Below, piece by piece: positions 6,972-14,361 of a stretch of DNA of 18,004 nt. Within the stretch, counting starts at the first letter, position 1; every line of letters begins with the position of its first letter. The stretch is from Bacteroidales bacterium (lineage in GTDB: Bacteria > Bacteroidota > Bacteroidia > Bacteroidales > Muribaculaceae). The notes beneath the pieces were generated by a model, which was given only the letters and a program-made list of their open reading frames with translations, was not told the DNA's origin and did no database searches. Both the position numbers and the translations under genes were made by a program. The stretch spans positions 22,081 to 40,084 of the forward strand of contig JAAVGX010000015.1 of assembly GCA_014800065.1 (NCBI GenBank), read 5' to 3'.

Positions 6972-7720
6972 ATCGCAGTCCAACCGCCGTCGACGGCAAT
7001 TATCTGGCCGGTGATATATTTTGCTCCGCCCGACACCAAGAACAGGCATAGAGGTGCGATGTCGTCGGGATTTCCCATGCGCTTCATCGGACAACGGTGA
7101 TTGTAGGCCTGAACAAATTCGTCGCGCTGATGATCCCAGATTCCGCCCGGGCACACGCAATTGACCCGCACGTTGTACTTTCCGAAGTAAGAGGCAAGAT
7201 AACGGGTGAAGTTGATTATACCACCTTTGATGGCACAGTACTCAGCCGGCGAAGACCCGTTGTAGGCTTCGTAAATTGTAAAGTCGTTGCCCACGATGCC
7301 ATAGATTGAACCGAAATTTACAATAGAACCGAAGCGCTGCTCTTCCATTACCTTAAGAACCTGTTGGTCAAGATAAAACACGGAATTAAGCTGAAGCTCC
7401 ACGTTCTCTTTCCAATGCCGGAATGGTGTGTCCTCGAATTTATATTTACCCCAGTCCTTGGTGCGTGGATAGGCAGCGTTGATTAGTCCGTCGATTCGAC
7501 CGTACTTCTCCATTACTGTCTGCACGAGACCGTCGATCGAACCGTTGTCGCTCAGGTCAAGCTTGTAGGTCAACCCTCCGTCTGGTTGTCCGGCTGTTTC
7601 AAACTGAATGTCGGCGCTAACCACCTTAGCACCGTGTTCGTACAGGTCTTTGACTATTTCCTTGCCTATCAAGCCGTTTGCGCCGGTAACTATGATTACT
7701 TTATCCTTGAGGTCTTTCAT
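6968..7720 (-). CDS. ptmA: Short-chain dehydrogenase/reductase, PtmA-like
   Basis: A 250-residue classical SDR: cofactor motif TGANGLIG (12-19), NAAY at 81-84, and catalytic Ser138, Tyr161 and Lys165 (YCAIK). The C-terminus ends in the usual YITGQIIAVDGGW. PtmA of C. jejuni belongs to this family and works with PtmF in the early amino-sugar steps of the GDP-linked legionaminic acid route; the exact reaction of the pair is not something I can establish from sequence. It overlaps the oxidoreductase gene before it by 20 bases and the acetyltransferase after it by 4. SDR membership is certain; PtmA equivalence rests on similarity of type and on LegF, PtmF-like and PtmE-like neighbours. Confidence 0.87.
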   Translation of the reverse strand: MKDLKDKVIIVTGANGLIGKEIVKDLYEHGAKVVSADIQFETAGQPDGGLTYKLDLSDNGSIDGLVQTVMEKYGRIDGLINAAYPRTKDWGKYKFEDTPFRHWKENVELQLNSVFYLDQQVLKVMEEQRFGSIVNFGSIYGIVGNDFTIYEAYNGSSPAEYCAIKGGIINFTRYLASYFGKYNVRVNCVCPGGIWDHQRDEFVQAYNHRCPMKRMGNPDDIAPLCLFLVSGGAKYITGQIIAVDGGWTAI

Positions 7721-8633
7721 ATTTTAAACATATTTTGAGAACATCATATGCTTGCTCCACATTGTTTTCGGCCTGCTTGTTTTCGGCCAACAGGTTCAGG
7801 AAGCCGGCCATCTGACGTTCGTATGTATCAATCGGTCTGATTTTGCCACGGAATACTATATTTCCTTGGCTATCAGTGATTTCGTTCATTGCGAGATCCA
7901 TCCGCCAAGTATCGTCCTCGAAGACTATTTCAAGGGAGCGCTTGTAGTCGCGGCGATAATAGTTTAGAACTATCGAGGCTGTGAAGTTGGGATAGAAGAG
8001 AAGATAGTTGGCATAATCCACTGCCTCGATATTGAGTGACGAAACACTGCGGCACACGCCGAGCGAATCTGTCGGCGCCCCGAATATCCAATATACATAG
8101 TCGATTTCGTGAATCAAATCTATGTTGACCCCGCCGCCCAACTCGGGACGCGCACTGTAGCATTTGCGATAATCGGTACCGGGACGCCAATCGGGCAAAT
8201 ACGACCCGCAGTAAGCATTAACCTCATTGATAACACGTTTGGGATGCGTGGCAACATAATCTTTCATAAACTGCACGCAGTCCAAAAATCGCAGGTTGCA
8301 GGCCACATAGTTTACTATGCCGCTTTCTCTTACCTTATCGACCAACTCGCGGTGATTCAAGTCGCCGAACAGGGGCTTCTCAATGAACAGAGGAATGTTC
8401 AGTTTGAGCAAATCCTCAACAGTTCGGGCGTGCTCGGAGGTAGGATTCGAGATTATGGCGAAATCGAAAAAGCTATCTGGAAAATCAAGCTCGTATATAT
8501 TGTGCACGTTCTCGTAAGTCGCCGAGCCTTTGCGGGAACGAAGCGCATAAATCTCAGCATCAGGAACAAGCTTCCTTATTGCAGCGATATGCTTCTTTGC
8601 TATTGAGCCGAGGCCTGCTATCAGAATATTCAT
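7701..8633 (-). CDS. ptmF: Gfo/Idh/MocA-family oxidoreductase, PtmF-like
   Basis: 310 residues from the ATG at 8633, 7 bases after the LegF stop; an in-frame TTG at 8648 overlapping legF is less likely because MNILIAGLGSIAKKH is the natural start of the Rossmann fold. The NAD(P)-binding motif GLGSIAKKH (7-15) is followed by IEKPL (84-88), the cofactor and substrate lysine motif of this family, and GGGVNIDLIHEID (166-178), which carries the usual substrate-binding Asp and His. The family oxidises or reduces sugars and sugar nucleotides. In C. jejuni a gene called ptmF sits next to legF and ptmA; I assign this gene as its counterpart by type and context. Confidence 0.83.
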   Translation of the reverse strand: MNILIAGLGSIAKKHIAAIRKLVPDAEIYALRSRKGSATYENVHNIYELDFPDSFFDFAIISNPTSEHARTVEDLLKLNIPLFIEKPLFGDLNHRELVDKVRESGIVNYVACNLRFLDCVQFMKDYVATHPKRVINEVNAYCGSYLPDWRPGTDYRKCYSARPELGGGVNIDLIHEIDYVYWIFGAPTDSLGVCRSVSSLNIEAVDYANYLLFYPNFTASIVLNYYRRDYKRSLEIVFEDDTWRMDLAMNEITDSQGNIVFRGKIRPIDTYERQMAGFLNLLAENKQAENNVEQAYDVLKICLKYERPQG

Positions 8634-8640
8634 AGCCCTG

Positions 8641-9363
8641 TCATTCAATCTTGAGCTTGCCGGTATCTATGAGATAAGCCAGATAGTCGTAGTCGGAAGG
8701 TTCGTCGAGGTCGAAACAGATGTGATCCATTACGTACACGAGCGACTTCGGCGTAACAGCTTTCGGGTTATCGCAATCCAATGCCTCACGGCGGTACACA
8801 TAGATGGACGCATTCATATCATAGACCTTAGGAGCGGACTGACGCGTTTTGTATTTACCGCCCAAGACTACCCCGTAGAAACCGTCGGGTTTTTCTTCCA
8901 CCATATTGAAATATGGATTTCGGGCACACGGATTTACGGAGAAAACAGTCAATGCTTCAGGCGATTGCATCAGCATCTCGATAGATTTTTCAATATCCTC
9001 GGTCGTACGGATAGGCGAAGTCACATCCAAGTCAACTACGTAGTCGTAGCGTTTCCCGTTGGCTCGCTCGGCATAAAGCATCGCATCCTTGATTGCATCG
9101 GGTTTGCCACAGGTATCGTTTGCAAGAAAATCCGGGCGCGTGTAGTCCGATTCCAGTCTCAAGCCTCTGCAAACTTCTTTAATTTGCTCAGAATCGGTGG
9201 AGAGGATGATATCGGCATCATATTTGGCGGCCAGATTTTTTGCAACATCAATGGTGTAGCCAATCAGCGGCTTATTACCTACCTGTTTGATATTCTTGCC
9301 GGGAATTCCTTTGGAACCACCGCGGGCACATATAGTTATGAGAATATTACTCGAATTTGACAT
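8641..9363 (-). CDS. legF: CMP-nonulosonate (sialic/legionaminic acid) synthetase, NeuA/LegF family
   Basis: A 240-residue cytidylyltransferase. It has the P-loop-like signature ARGGSKGIPGKNIK (13-26), DLDVTSPIRT (111-120) with the metal-binding acidic residues, and LDEPSDYDYLA near the C-terminus. It activates a nonulosonic acid with CTP to give the CMP sugar and pyrophosphate in the cytoplasm. The single-domain length matches LegF/NeuA without the esterase extension. The ATG at 9363 overlaps the upstream 2-epimerase gene by 17 bases. Neu5Ac and legionaminic acid share configuration and their synthetases look alike, so substrate is inferred from the Ptm-like genes. Pseudaminic acid (PseF) is less likely given the company of NeuC and NeuB/LegI-type proteins. 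Confidence 0.92.
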   Translation of the reverse strand: MSNSSNILITICARGGSKGIPGKNIKQVGNKPLIGYTIDVAKNLAAKYDADIILSTDSEQIKEVCRGLRLESDYTRPDFLANDTCGKPDAIKDAMLYAERANGKRYDYVVDLDVTSPIRTTEDIEKSIEMLMQSPEALTVFSVNPCARNPYFNMVEEKPDGFYGVVLGGKYKTRQSAPKVYDMNASIYVYRREALDCDNPKAVTPKSLVYVMDHICFDLDEPSDYDYLAYLIDTGKLKIE

Positions 9364-10525
9364 CGTAAAAATGTTTGGATAAGTTTTTCGGCAATTCCGC
9401 AGTGGTCAGTACCTCAACGATTTTGCTCAGTGTACCCTCCTTTTCATAGGGGTTTGTTCCTTCCCTGGAAACGCGCTCTACGGAAGCCTTAGAGAAAGCC
9501 TCTTTCATTGTGGCGAGAATTGAATCTTTATCGGCATCACAATTGAAAACGGTGTTTCCTTGTGCACGTCCCTTCTGACGGTCGCCGATATTGAGGGTTG
9601 GCTTGCGGAACGAGGGTGCTTCAATAAGACCGCTGGATGAATTTCCCATCACACCCGAACATAAAGCCAATGCCGAATAATAGCGCTTACGTCCGAGCGA
9701 AACCACAACTTTCACCTTGTCGGGATATTTGGCAGCCCATTCCTTTATTAAGGATGCAACGAGTCGGCCATCAGAATCGGAGTTCGGCAACGTGATCAAC
9801 ACGGTACCTTCACTTAAGAACGACTCCAAGGCCAAGAGCACGCTGCGGGTCTGCTCGGCAGCCACGCCCGGCTCGGTTGTCACTGGGTGGAAGGTTACCA
9901 ACAAGAATTTTTCGCCAAGCTTGAAATCAATGCTTTCTTCAAGCTCGGCGAGGGTCATCAATTCTTCCTCCCTGATATTCTCCACCGCCGGAGCTCCGGT
10001 GCTGAACACTCTCGAAGGCTCTTCACCCAACTGAATCACGCGGTTGCGATACTCATCGGTGGCCGTGAAATGGAAATACGACATCTTGGTGATTGCGTGC
10101 CTTATAGCATCGTCGTAAGCCCCTTCGGTAATCTCGCCTCCGTGTAAATGCGCCACCGGAATGCTCATAATCAACGCGGCCGAAGCAGCTGCAAGCATCT
10201 CATATCTGTCGCCCAAGATTACAATTATATCAGGGGTGAGCTCGGAATAAGCATCAGCGAAACCAATTGAAGCAAGACCCATCGACTTAACCGTGCCTAC
10301 CGGAGTGTCACTGGACAGAAGCATTTCAACTTTCTTATCAATGACGAAGCCGTCTCCCTCAATCTCCTTGTAAGTCAAGCCGAATTCGGGAGATAAGTGC
10401 ATATTGGTGGCGATTATCTGGAGCTGCACATCTTCGCGTTGCTGAAGCTCGTTCATCAGACGGCTCAAAATACCATACTCGGCACGGGTTCCGGTCACGA
10501 TGCAGATTTTACGTTTAGCCTTCAT
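9347..10525 (-). CDS. legG: Hydrolysing NDP-sugar 2-epimerase, NeuC/LegG family
   Basis: A 392-residue GT-B-fold epimerase. Motifs: TGTRAEYG (11-18), GDRYE (105-109), HLHGGE (126-131), RHAITKMS (142-149) and the nucleotide-binding loop GNSSSGLIEAP in the C-terminal half. These enzymes invert C2 of an NDP-linked amino sugar and hydrolyse the nucleotide, giving ManNAc (NeuC) or 2,4-diacetamido-2,4,6-trideoxymannose (LegG). NeuC and LegG cannot be separated by eye; the dehydratase and acetyltransferase genes just upstream favour the legionaminic form. The ATG at 10525 overlaps the synthase stop as ATGA. Length is normal and no motif is missing. Confidence 0.92.
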   Translation of the reverse strand: MKAKRKICIVTGTRAEYGILSRLMNELQQREDVQLQIIATNMHLSPEFGLTYKEIEGDGFVIDKKVEMLLSSDTPVGTVKSMGLASIGFADAYSELTPDIIVILGDRYEMLAAASAALIMSIPVAHLHGGEITEGAYDDAIRHAITKMSYFHFTATDEYRNRVIQLGEEPSRVFSTGAPAVENIREEELMTLAELEESIDFKLGEKFLLVTFHPVTTEPGVAAEQTRSVLLALESFLSEGTVLITLPNSDSDGRLVASLIKEWAAKYPDKVKVVVSLGRKRYYSALALCSGVMGNSSSGLIEAPSFRKPTLNIGDRQKGRAQGNTVFNCDADKDSILATMKEAFSKASVERVSREGTNPYEKEGTLSKIVEVLTTAELPKNLSKHFYDVKFE

Positions 10526-11532
10526 ATTTCAATCAGCTCGTCTTTTTCAAAATCGCGCATTGCTGGCAACCCTATCACTTCATCCCATTTCATTGGGGAG
10601 ATGCCGTTGCCGGGGCGCTTTACTGTGAGATTATCACTTGTAAAAATATCACCCTTCTTAATAGAAGACGCAGCAACGATACTCTTACGTGCGATATTTA
10701 TGTTCTTCTCCTCTGATGGAGAGACCGTCTTTATTCCATTCCCAAGAGCTCTTTCGATATTACGGATAGATGTAACCATCTGTGCCAGTTCCGCTGGATT
10801 CAGAGATGCTATGTGATCAGGACCGGGTAATGACTTGTCCAGAGTAAAATGTTTTTCAATCATTGATGCACCCATAGCTACTGCAGCTATAGGCACTTCG
10901 ATTCCCTTAGTATGGTCGCTGTAGCCTACTTTCGTACCAAAAGCTCGACGCAAGGTATCTATGGCTCGCAAATTGACATCCAACATCGGAGTAGGATATT
11001 CAGTATTGCAGTGCAACAGCGTTATATCATCAGTGTTTAAACCGCCTTTGCAGAGAACGTTGAGGGCGTCTTCAATCTCACCCAAACGACACATCCCGGT
11101 GGACATAATCACGGGCAAGCCGGACTGCGCTATTGCTCTGAGATATGGAAGATTGGTAATTTCTCCGGAAGGAATCTTCATATAATCCATTCCGAGATTA
11201 CGCAAAAATTCAATGCTTTCGAAGTCGAAAGGCGTAGAAAGGAATTTCAGATCGTGAGCACTGCAGTAGTCCTTAAGCAAGGCGAAATCCTTAAACTTTA
11301 GTTCCAACTTTTTCAGCATATCAAGTTGGCTGTCACCCGCTCCGCTATTAAGATTCTTCTGCTGATAGGCTGCCTGTTGAGCAGATTTATTCACGAGATT
11401 CTCAGCCTTGAAGGTCTGGAACTTCAGATAATCCACACCGGCATCCTGTGCAGCTAAAACCAGTTTCTTGGCCAAATCTAACGATCCGTTATGATTTACG
11501 CCGGCCTCTGCTATTATTATTACAGGCTCCAT
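10522..11532 (-). CDS. legI: Nonulosonic acid synthase, NeuB/LegI family
   Basis: 336 residues from the ATG at 11532; the stop of the preceding gene and this ATG share one base (TAATG). Longer versions of the frame run into that gene. An N-terminal TIM barrel carries EAGVNHNGS (9-17), KFQTFKAE (37-44), IPSGEITNLPYL (120-131), LLHCNTEYPTP (172-182) and EKHFTLDK (226-233). A C-terminal antifreeze-like domain carries KRPGNGISPM. It condenses phosphoenolpyruvate with a mannosamine-type sugar to give the nonulosonic acid. The sequence resembles both E. coli NeuB and C. jejuni LegI, which are close relatives; GYSDHTKGI and EEKNINIARKS look LegI-like, but by eye this is suggestive only. Confidence 0.92.
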   Translation of the reverse strand: MEPVIIIAEAGVNHNGSLDLAKKLVLAAQDAGVDYLKFQTFKAENLVNKSAQQAAYQQKNLNSGAGDSQLDMLKKLELKFKDFALLKDYCSAHDLKFLSTPFDFESIEFLRNLGMDYMKIPSGEITNLPYLRAIAQSGLPVIMSTGMCRLGEIEDALNVLCKGGLNTDDITLLHCNTEYPTPMLDVNLRAIDTLRRAFGTKVGYSDHTKGIEVPIAAVAMGASMIEKHFTLDKSLPGPDHIASLNPAELAQMVTSIRNIERALGNGIKTVSPSEEKNINIARKSIVAASSIKKGDIFTSDNLTVKRPGNGISPMKWDEVIGLPAMRDFEKDELIEI

Positions 11533-12158
11533 TAAACTTTCCTTGCCGGAACTCCTACATAAGTTCCTTGTTGTTCGATATCTTTTGTTACAACACACCC
11601 GGCTCCGATAACGCAACCGTCGGTAATATGTACCCCATTGCAAATCACTGCGCCACTTCCTATAAACACATCGCTACCTACATAGACTCCACCATTGAGC
11701 ATAGCGCCTGTGGATACATGCACATTGTCACCTAACACAACATCATGCTCTATGTTGCAAGCGGTGTTCAAAATGCAATTTCGACCGATGCGAGCATCAG
11801 CATTCACCGAGACATTATGACAAATTACAGTTCCTTCTCCTACTTGGGCATAAGCTGAGATGTGCGCTTTAGGTGACTCGAGGATGGCCAGCTGTCCATC
11901 TCCATTTCTTATAAGCTGAGACAATACTTTGCGTCGTTGTGGGTCACCGATAAAGCCCAAGGTAATGAGAAACTCGCACCCGGAAGCATATTTAGGTATA
12001 TCATCATCTGTGCCAATAACCTCATAGCTCAAGCATTTACTCCCAACGGTATCCGGTAAGTCAAGAATCCCTTTAATTTCACGGGCGGCACACTCTGCAA
12101 TATCTATCACCGACTTACAATGCCCGCCTCCGCCAACTAAAATCAAAGGTTTTGTCAT
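11532..12158 (-). CDS. Sugar N-acetyltransferase, NeuD/PglD/LegH-like
   Basis: 208 residues from the ATG at 12158 (MTKPLILVGGGGHCKSV), 19 bases after the dehydratase stop; the open frame extends further upstream but overlaps the dehydratase gene and starts with a basic nonsense-like tail. An N-terminal Rossmann-like subdomain with VGGGGHCKSV (8-17) is followed by hexapeptide repeats forming a left-handed beta helix, NIEHDVVLGDNVHVSTGA with a candidate catalytic base at His138, and the usual ending GVPARKV. PglD and LegH relatives acetylate the C4 amine of a UDP- or GDP-linked 4-amino sugar, which would fit the dehydratase beside it. NeuD-type O-acetylation is the alternative. Confidence 0.86.
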   Translation of the reverse strand: MTKPLILVGGGGHCKSVIDIAECAAREIKGILDLPDTVGSKCLSYEVIGTDDDIPKYASGCEFLITLGFIGDPQRRKVLSQLIRNGDGQLAILESPKAHISAYAQVGEGTVICHNVSVNADARIGRNCILNTACNIEHDVVLGDNVHVSTGAMLNGGVYVGSDVFIGSGAVICNGVHITDGCVIGAGCVVTKDIEQQGTYVGVPARKV

Positions 12159-12177
12159 AGCCTCGATATTGTTGTCG

Positions 12178-13386
12178 TTACATTTTCTGGTCGAGATTCT
12201 TCCCCTTTTCCTCGTGTTCGAAGTTGGGAATGAATTCCTTGATACATTCAACTACCTGCGCCTTGGTAAAGTCGTGGTCGTTGAAGATTCCGTCTAACTT
12301 TTCGATGAAGTGATTCACTGCTTCAGCGTTTTCAACATCGTTGCCCATTATCACACCGAGTGATGCATAACGCTCCATATCGACTTCTTCGCCCGGCACA
12401 AAAAATTCTTCATATGCCTTCTCACCGGTTGTATCGCTCTTTTGGTAAAGCACTGGATACTCCTTGCTATCCTTATCCATTGCAGCTGCGAAATGCTTTG
12501 CCTCGGCTTCCGTGTGACACTCGTGTTTGTCATAACCGAGCTCTTTCACGAAATCATCACAGATGGACGAGAACGTTTTCATACCCTCCTCGGGAAGCTT
12601 TGGGAAAAATATCTCGCCGTTTCTTCCCAAGATACAGGCGAGCATACATATTTCGCCGCTTTCGTCCAGCGAGACGAAGTAGCGCTTTACATCGCTGGGA
12701 GCTACCAACGGCTGATTCTTCATCACGCGGTCAAAGAAACTCAAAGGCAGCGATCCATTCGAGAATGCCACGTTGGCAAACCTGGCGGTGGTTACCTTGA
12801 AGTCGCGGGTGTACGACATTATCAGTTCCTCCATCAGCTTCTTGCTTGCGCCCATTATGTTGACGGGATTGGCAGCCTTGTCGGTCGACACGCAGAAGAA
12901 ATGCTTCGGAGGGTTTTGTTTCAGGAGCTCAAGTAATTTGCGGGCTTTGAAAACATTATTTCGAAGCAGAGCCTCAACGGAATATCTGTCCTTCTCACTT
13001 CTCACATGCTTGTGAGCAGAGAAGTTGGCCACGATATCGAAACCGTTGTGCTCTTTGAAAATTTTCTCAAAAATTGGATCGGCAAAATCCAGAGTATAGG
13101 TATAGTATTCCTCGGGAACACTCAGAGACTCGGTCGACCGTAAGTCACGGGTGAGTTCTGCAAGGCCATTCTCGTTCAAATCAACCACAACAAGCTTGGC
13201 CGGATTGAATTTAAGGATTGACCGGATAAACGAAGAACCGATCGAACCCGCGCCTCCAATCACCAGTACACTCTTTCCGTTTATTTCGCGTTCAAGTTCC
13301 TCCTTGTTGTTTTCAATATCCTTATGAAACAGACTCTCCTGTCTGTAAGTCACATGATCTTTTGTAAATTGCTCTATGTTAATCAT
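12178..13386 (-). CDS. NDP-GlcNAc 4,6-dehydratase, short CapD/PglF-related form
   Basis: A 402-residue extended SDR of the polysaccharide synthesis (CapD/WbpM/PglF) family, without the N-terminal membrane region of the long forms. Cofactor motif GGAGSIGS (44-51), then NFSAHKHVRSEKD (121-133), VSTDKAANPVNIMGASK (166-182) and ARFANVAFSNGS. The usual YxxxK tyrosine is Met178, giving the Ser-Met-Lys triad known from WbpM/PglF-type enzymes rather than the Ser-Tyr-Lys of PseB/FlaA1. That predicts a product keeping the D configuration at C5, the branch leading to bacillosamine and legionaminic acid. The region normally reading AAxKHVP is divergent here. It overlaps upxY by 8 bases and is the first enzyme of the operon. 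Catalytic class is firm, nucleotide (UDP or GDP) unknown. Confidence 0.85.
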   Translation of the reverse strand: MINIEQFTKDHVTYRQESLFHKDIENNKEELEREINGKSVLVIGGAGSIGSSFIRSILKFNPAKLVVVDLNENGLAELTRDLRSTESLSVPEEYYTYTLDFADPIFEKIFKEHNGFDIVANFSAHKHVRSEKDRYSVEALLRNNVFKARKLLELLKQNPPKHFFCVSTDKAANPVNIMGASKKLMEELIMSYTRDFKVTTARFANVAFSNGSLPLSFFDRVMKNQPLVAPSDVKRYFVSLDESGEICMLACILGRNGEIFFPKLPEEGMKTFSSICDDFVKELGYDKHECHTEAEAKHFAAAMDKDSKEYPVLYQKSDTTGEKAYEEFFVPGEEVDMERYASLGVIMGNDVENAEAVNHFIEKLDGIFNDHDFTKAQVVECIKEFIPNFEHEEKGKNLDQKM

Positions 13387-13945
13387 CTACTGAAAGATTT
13401 TGCGTTTCAACCGGTTCGAGAAGGTCGGGATGAATGAAGGGTAGCATTATAAGGCAGATCCCTTCAAGTTTCACTATCACGTGCTTGTTTTTCTTCACAC
13501 GTTGCACGAAGCCTTCGTATCCTTGGTAGGGGCCACCGGTCACACGAACACGCTCGTTTTCTCGAAAATCCGTTTTGTTGAATATTTCACATTGGGTTGT
13601 GTCTCCCGAAGTTAACAATCGCAACAACTCAATGGAGCGAGGCGATATAACCTGAATCTTGCGGTCGGTAGGATAGCGGTAAATCCAAAAAGGAATAAAC
13701 GACTCGGGATTTTCCCGACTTCTACGCTCCAATTCCAACACCTTTTTACGGCTGGTTTTGACAAACAAAACTCGCGGAATAAGCGCACGCCGACGTTCTG
13801 CCCGGTCTTTAGTCCTGATTACCTCCTGTGGAAAAAACACCTCATCGCAATATTCATTCAGAACTTCTTCAGCTTTGTTAGCCTGACGCGATTTTATGGC
13901 GAACCATTCCAATGTATCAGTTGGTTGTATTTCTTCAGTTTTCAT
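13379..13945 (-). CDS. upxY: UpxY-family (NusG-like) transcription antiterminator
   Basis: 188 residues. Residues about 12-115 look like the NusG N-terminal domain (LEWFAIKSRQANKAEEVLNE, then FFPQEVIRT and ALIPRVLFVKTS), and residues about 128-180 form a KOW-like domain (ENERVRVTGGPYQGYEGFVQRV). In Bacteroides fragilis each capsule operon starts with such a gene, whose product stops premature termination in its own operon's leader. The gene is first in this operon, as expected, and is preceded by a roughly 180-base leader. The dehydratase ATG overlaps its stop by 8 bases. The partner gene upxZ, which usually follows upxY in B. fragilis, is absent here. Family assignment is confident. Confidence 0.9.
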   Translation of the reverse strand: MKTEEIQPTDTLEWFAIKSRQANKAEEVLNEYCDEVFFPQEVIRTKDRAERRRALIPRVLFVKTSRKKVLELERRSRENPESFIPFWIYRYPTDRKIQVISPRSIELLRLLTSGDTTQCEIFNKTDFRENERVRVTGGPYQGYEGFVQRVKKNKHVIVKLEGICLIMLPFIHPDLLEPVETQNLSVDD

Positions 13946-14019
13946 TATATAATATCAAGACTTTGCGCAACGAACATATCGCTTCGCATCCAATATCCAA
14001 CCGTCCGCACACTAACGCT

Positions 14020-14031
14020 TCGGATTTCCGA
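14020..14031 (-). other. Short palindrome in the upxY leader
   Basis: The sequence tcggatttccga reads as a 5-bp stem with a 2-base loop on the minus strand RNA. It is not followed by a U tract, so it is not a normal intrinsic terminator. It may be part of the leader structure through which UpxY acts; that is inference. Confidence 0.35.
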
Positions 14032-14087
14032 GACGAGCCTATACAGGAGCTTTCCCGGTGGTTGATTTTAACTCTTTGCTGAGTACA

Positions 14088-14110
14088 TTAATACCTTTTT
14101 TTAGGTTTAA
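14088..14110 (-). other. Leader hairpin with A6 loop near the start of the upxY transcript
   Basis: On the minus strand TTAAACCT pairs with AGGTATTAA (one bulged A) around a six-A loop. It would lie about 15-35 bases after the predicted transcript start. There is no following U tract. A pause or NusG-like recruitment structure is possible but untested. Confidence 0.35.
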
Positions 14111-14128
14111 TACTGCACTCTGAATTTG

Positions 14129-14157
14129 TACAAAGTTACAAATAATTTCGGAATTAT
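14129..14157 (-). promoter_or_regulatory. Predicted promoter/operator of the upxY operon
   Basis: The minus strand carries TAACTTTG (14131-14138), an exact match to the Bacteroidetes -7 consensus TAnnTTTG. Immediately upstream is an inverted repeat ataatt-tcgg-aattat (14142-14157), where the spacer would lie. No clear -33 TTTG box is visible. The element matches the one before rfbA at 25 of 28 positions. The predicted start near 14124 leaves a leader of about 180 bases before upxY. Confidence 0.7.
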
Positions 14158-14322
14158 ATTATCATTACTACCTTTTTTTTCTTGCTATCGCATATAAAAT
14201 TTCTGGCGTTTTGGCACTTAATATTAAGCTTTACTTTCTCTTGTCTGTATTACCAAAGGCATTACTTTACTTTATAACCTATATTTGATTCGATACTTAA
14301 CAAATACAAACTTTTAAACCGA

Positions 14323-14336
14323 ACAATTTTTATTGT
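14323..14336 (-). terminator. Weak candidate hairpin after rfbB
   Basis: acaat-tttt-attgt forms a 5-bp A/T-rich stem about 26 bases past the rfbB stop. There is no GC-rich stem and no good U run after it on the minus strand, so it is at best a weak terminator. Read-through into the upxY operon is possible. Confidence 0.25.
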
Positions 14337-14361
14337 GCGTTGCTGACATATTCAGACTGGA

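Larger units (their letters stand above)
13946..14361 (-). other. Intergenic region with the upxY promoter and leader
   Basis: These 416 bases between rfbB and upxY hold no credible gene on either strand. Reading along the minus strand there is: a weak A/T hairpin just after rfbB (14323-14336), an AT-rich stretch with an A tract near 14172-14180, the promoter element at 14129-14157, a hairpin with an A6 loop at 14088-14110, and a short palindrome tcggatttccga at 14020-14031. The leader ends in an AT-rich run just before the upxY ATG. Confidence 0.7.

Noticed and set aside
6972..7160. Longer N-terminus for the second acetyltransferase
   Set aside because: The extra 63 residues run through the end of the SDR gene in another frame and are Arg-rich without structure; the ATGA overlap at 6971 is the natural start.
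8722..9360. Plus-strand open frame of 212 codons opposite legF
   Set aside because: It covers nearly the whole of legF in the reverse direction; legF has every family motif, the antisense frame has none.
11533..11643. Longer N-terminus for the NeuB/LegI-type synthase
   Set aside because: The extra 37 residues overlap the acetyltransferase gene; the barrel begins at MEPVIIIAEAG right at the TAATG junction.
13946..14361. Invertible promoter as in B. fragilis capsule loci
   Set aside because: I see no pair of longer matching inverted repeats flanking the promoter region; only short local hairpins are present.
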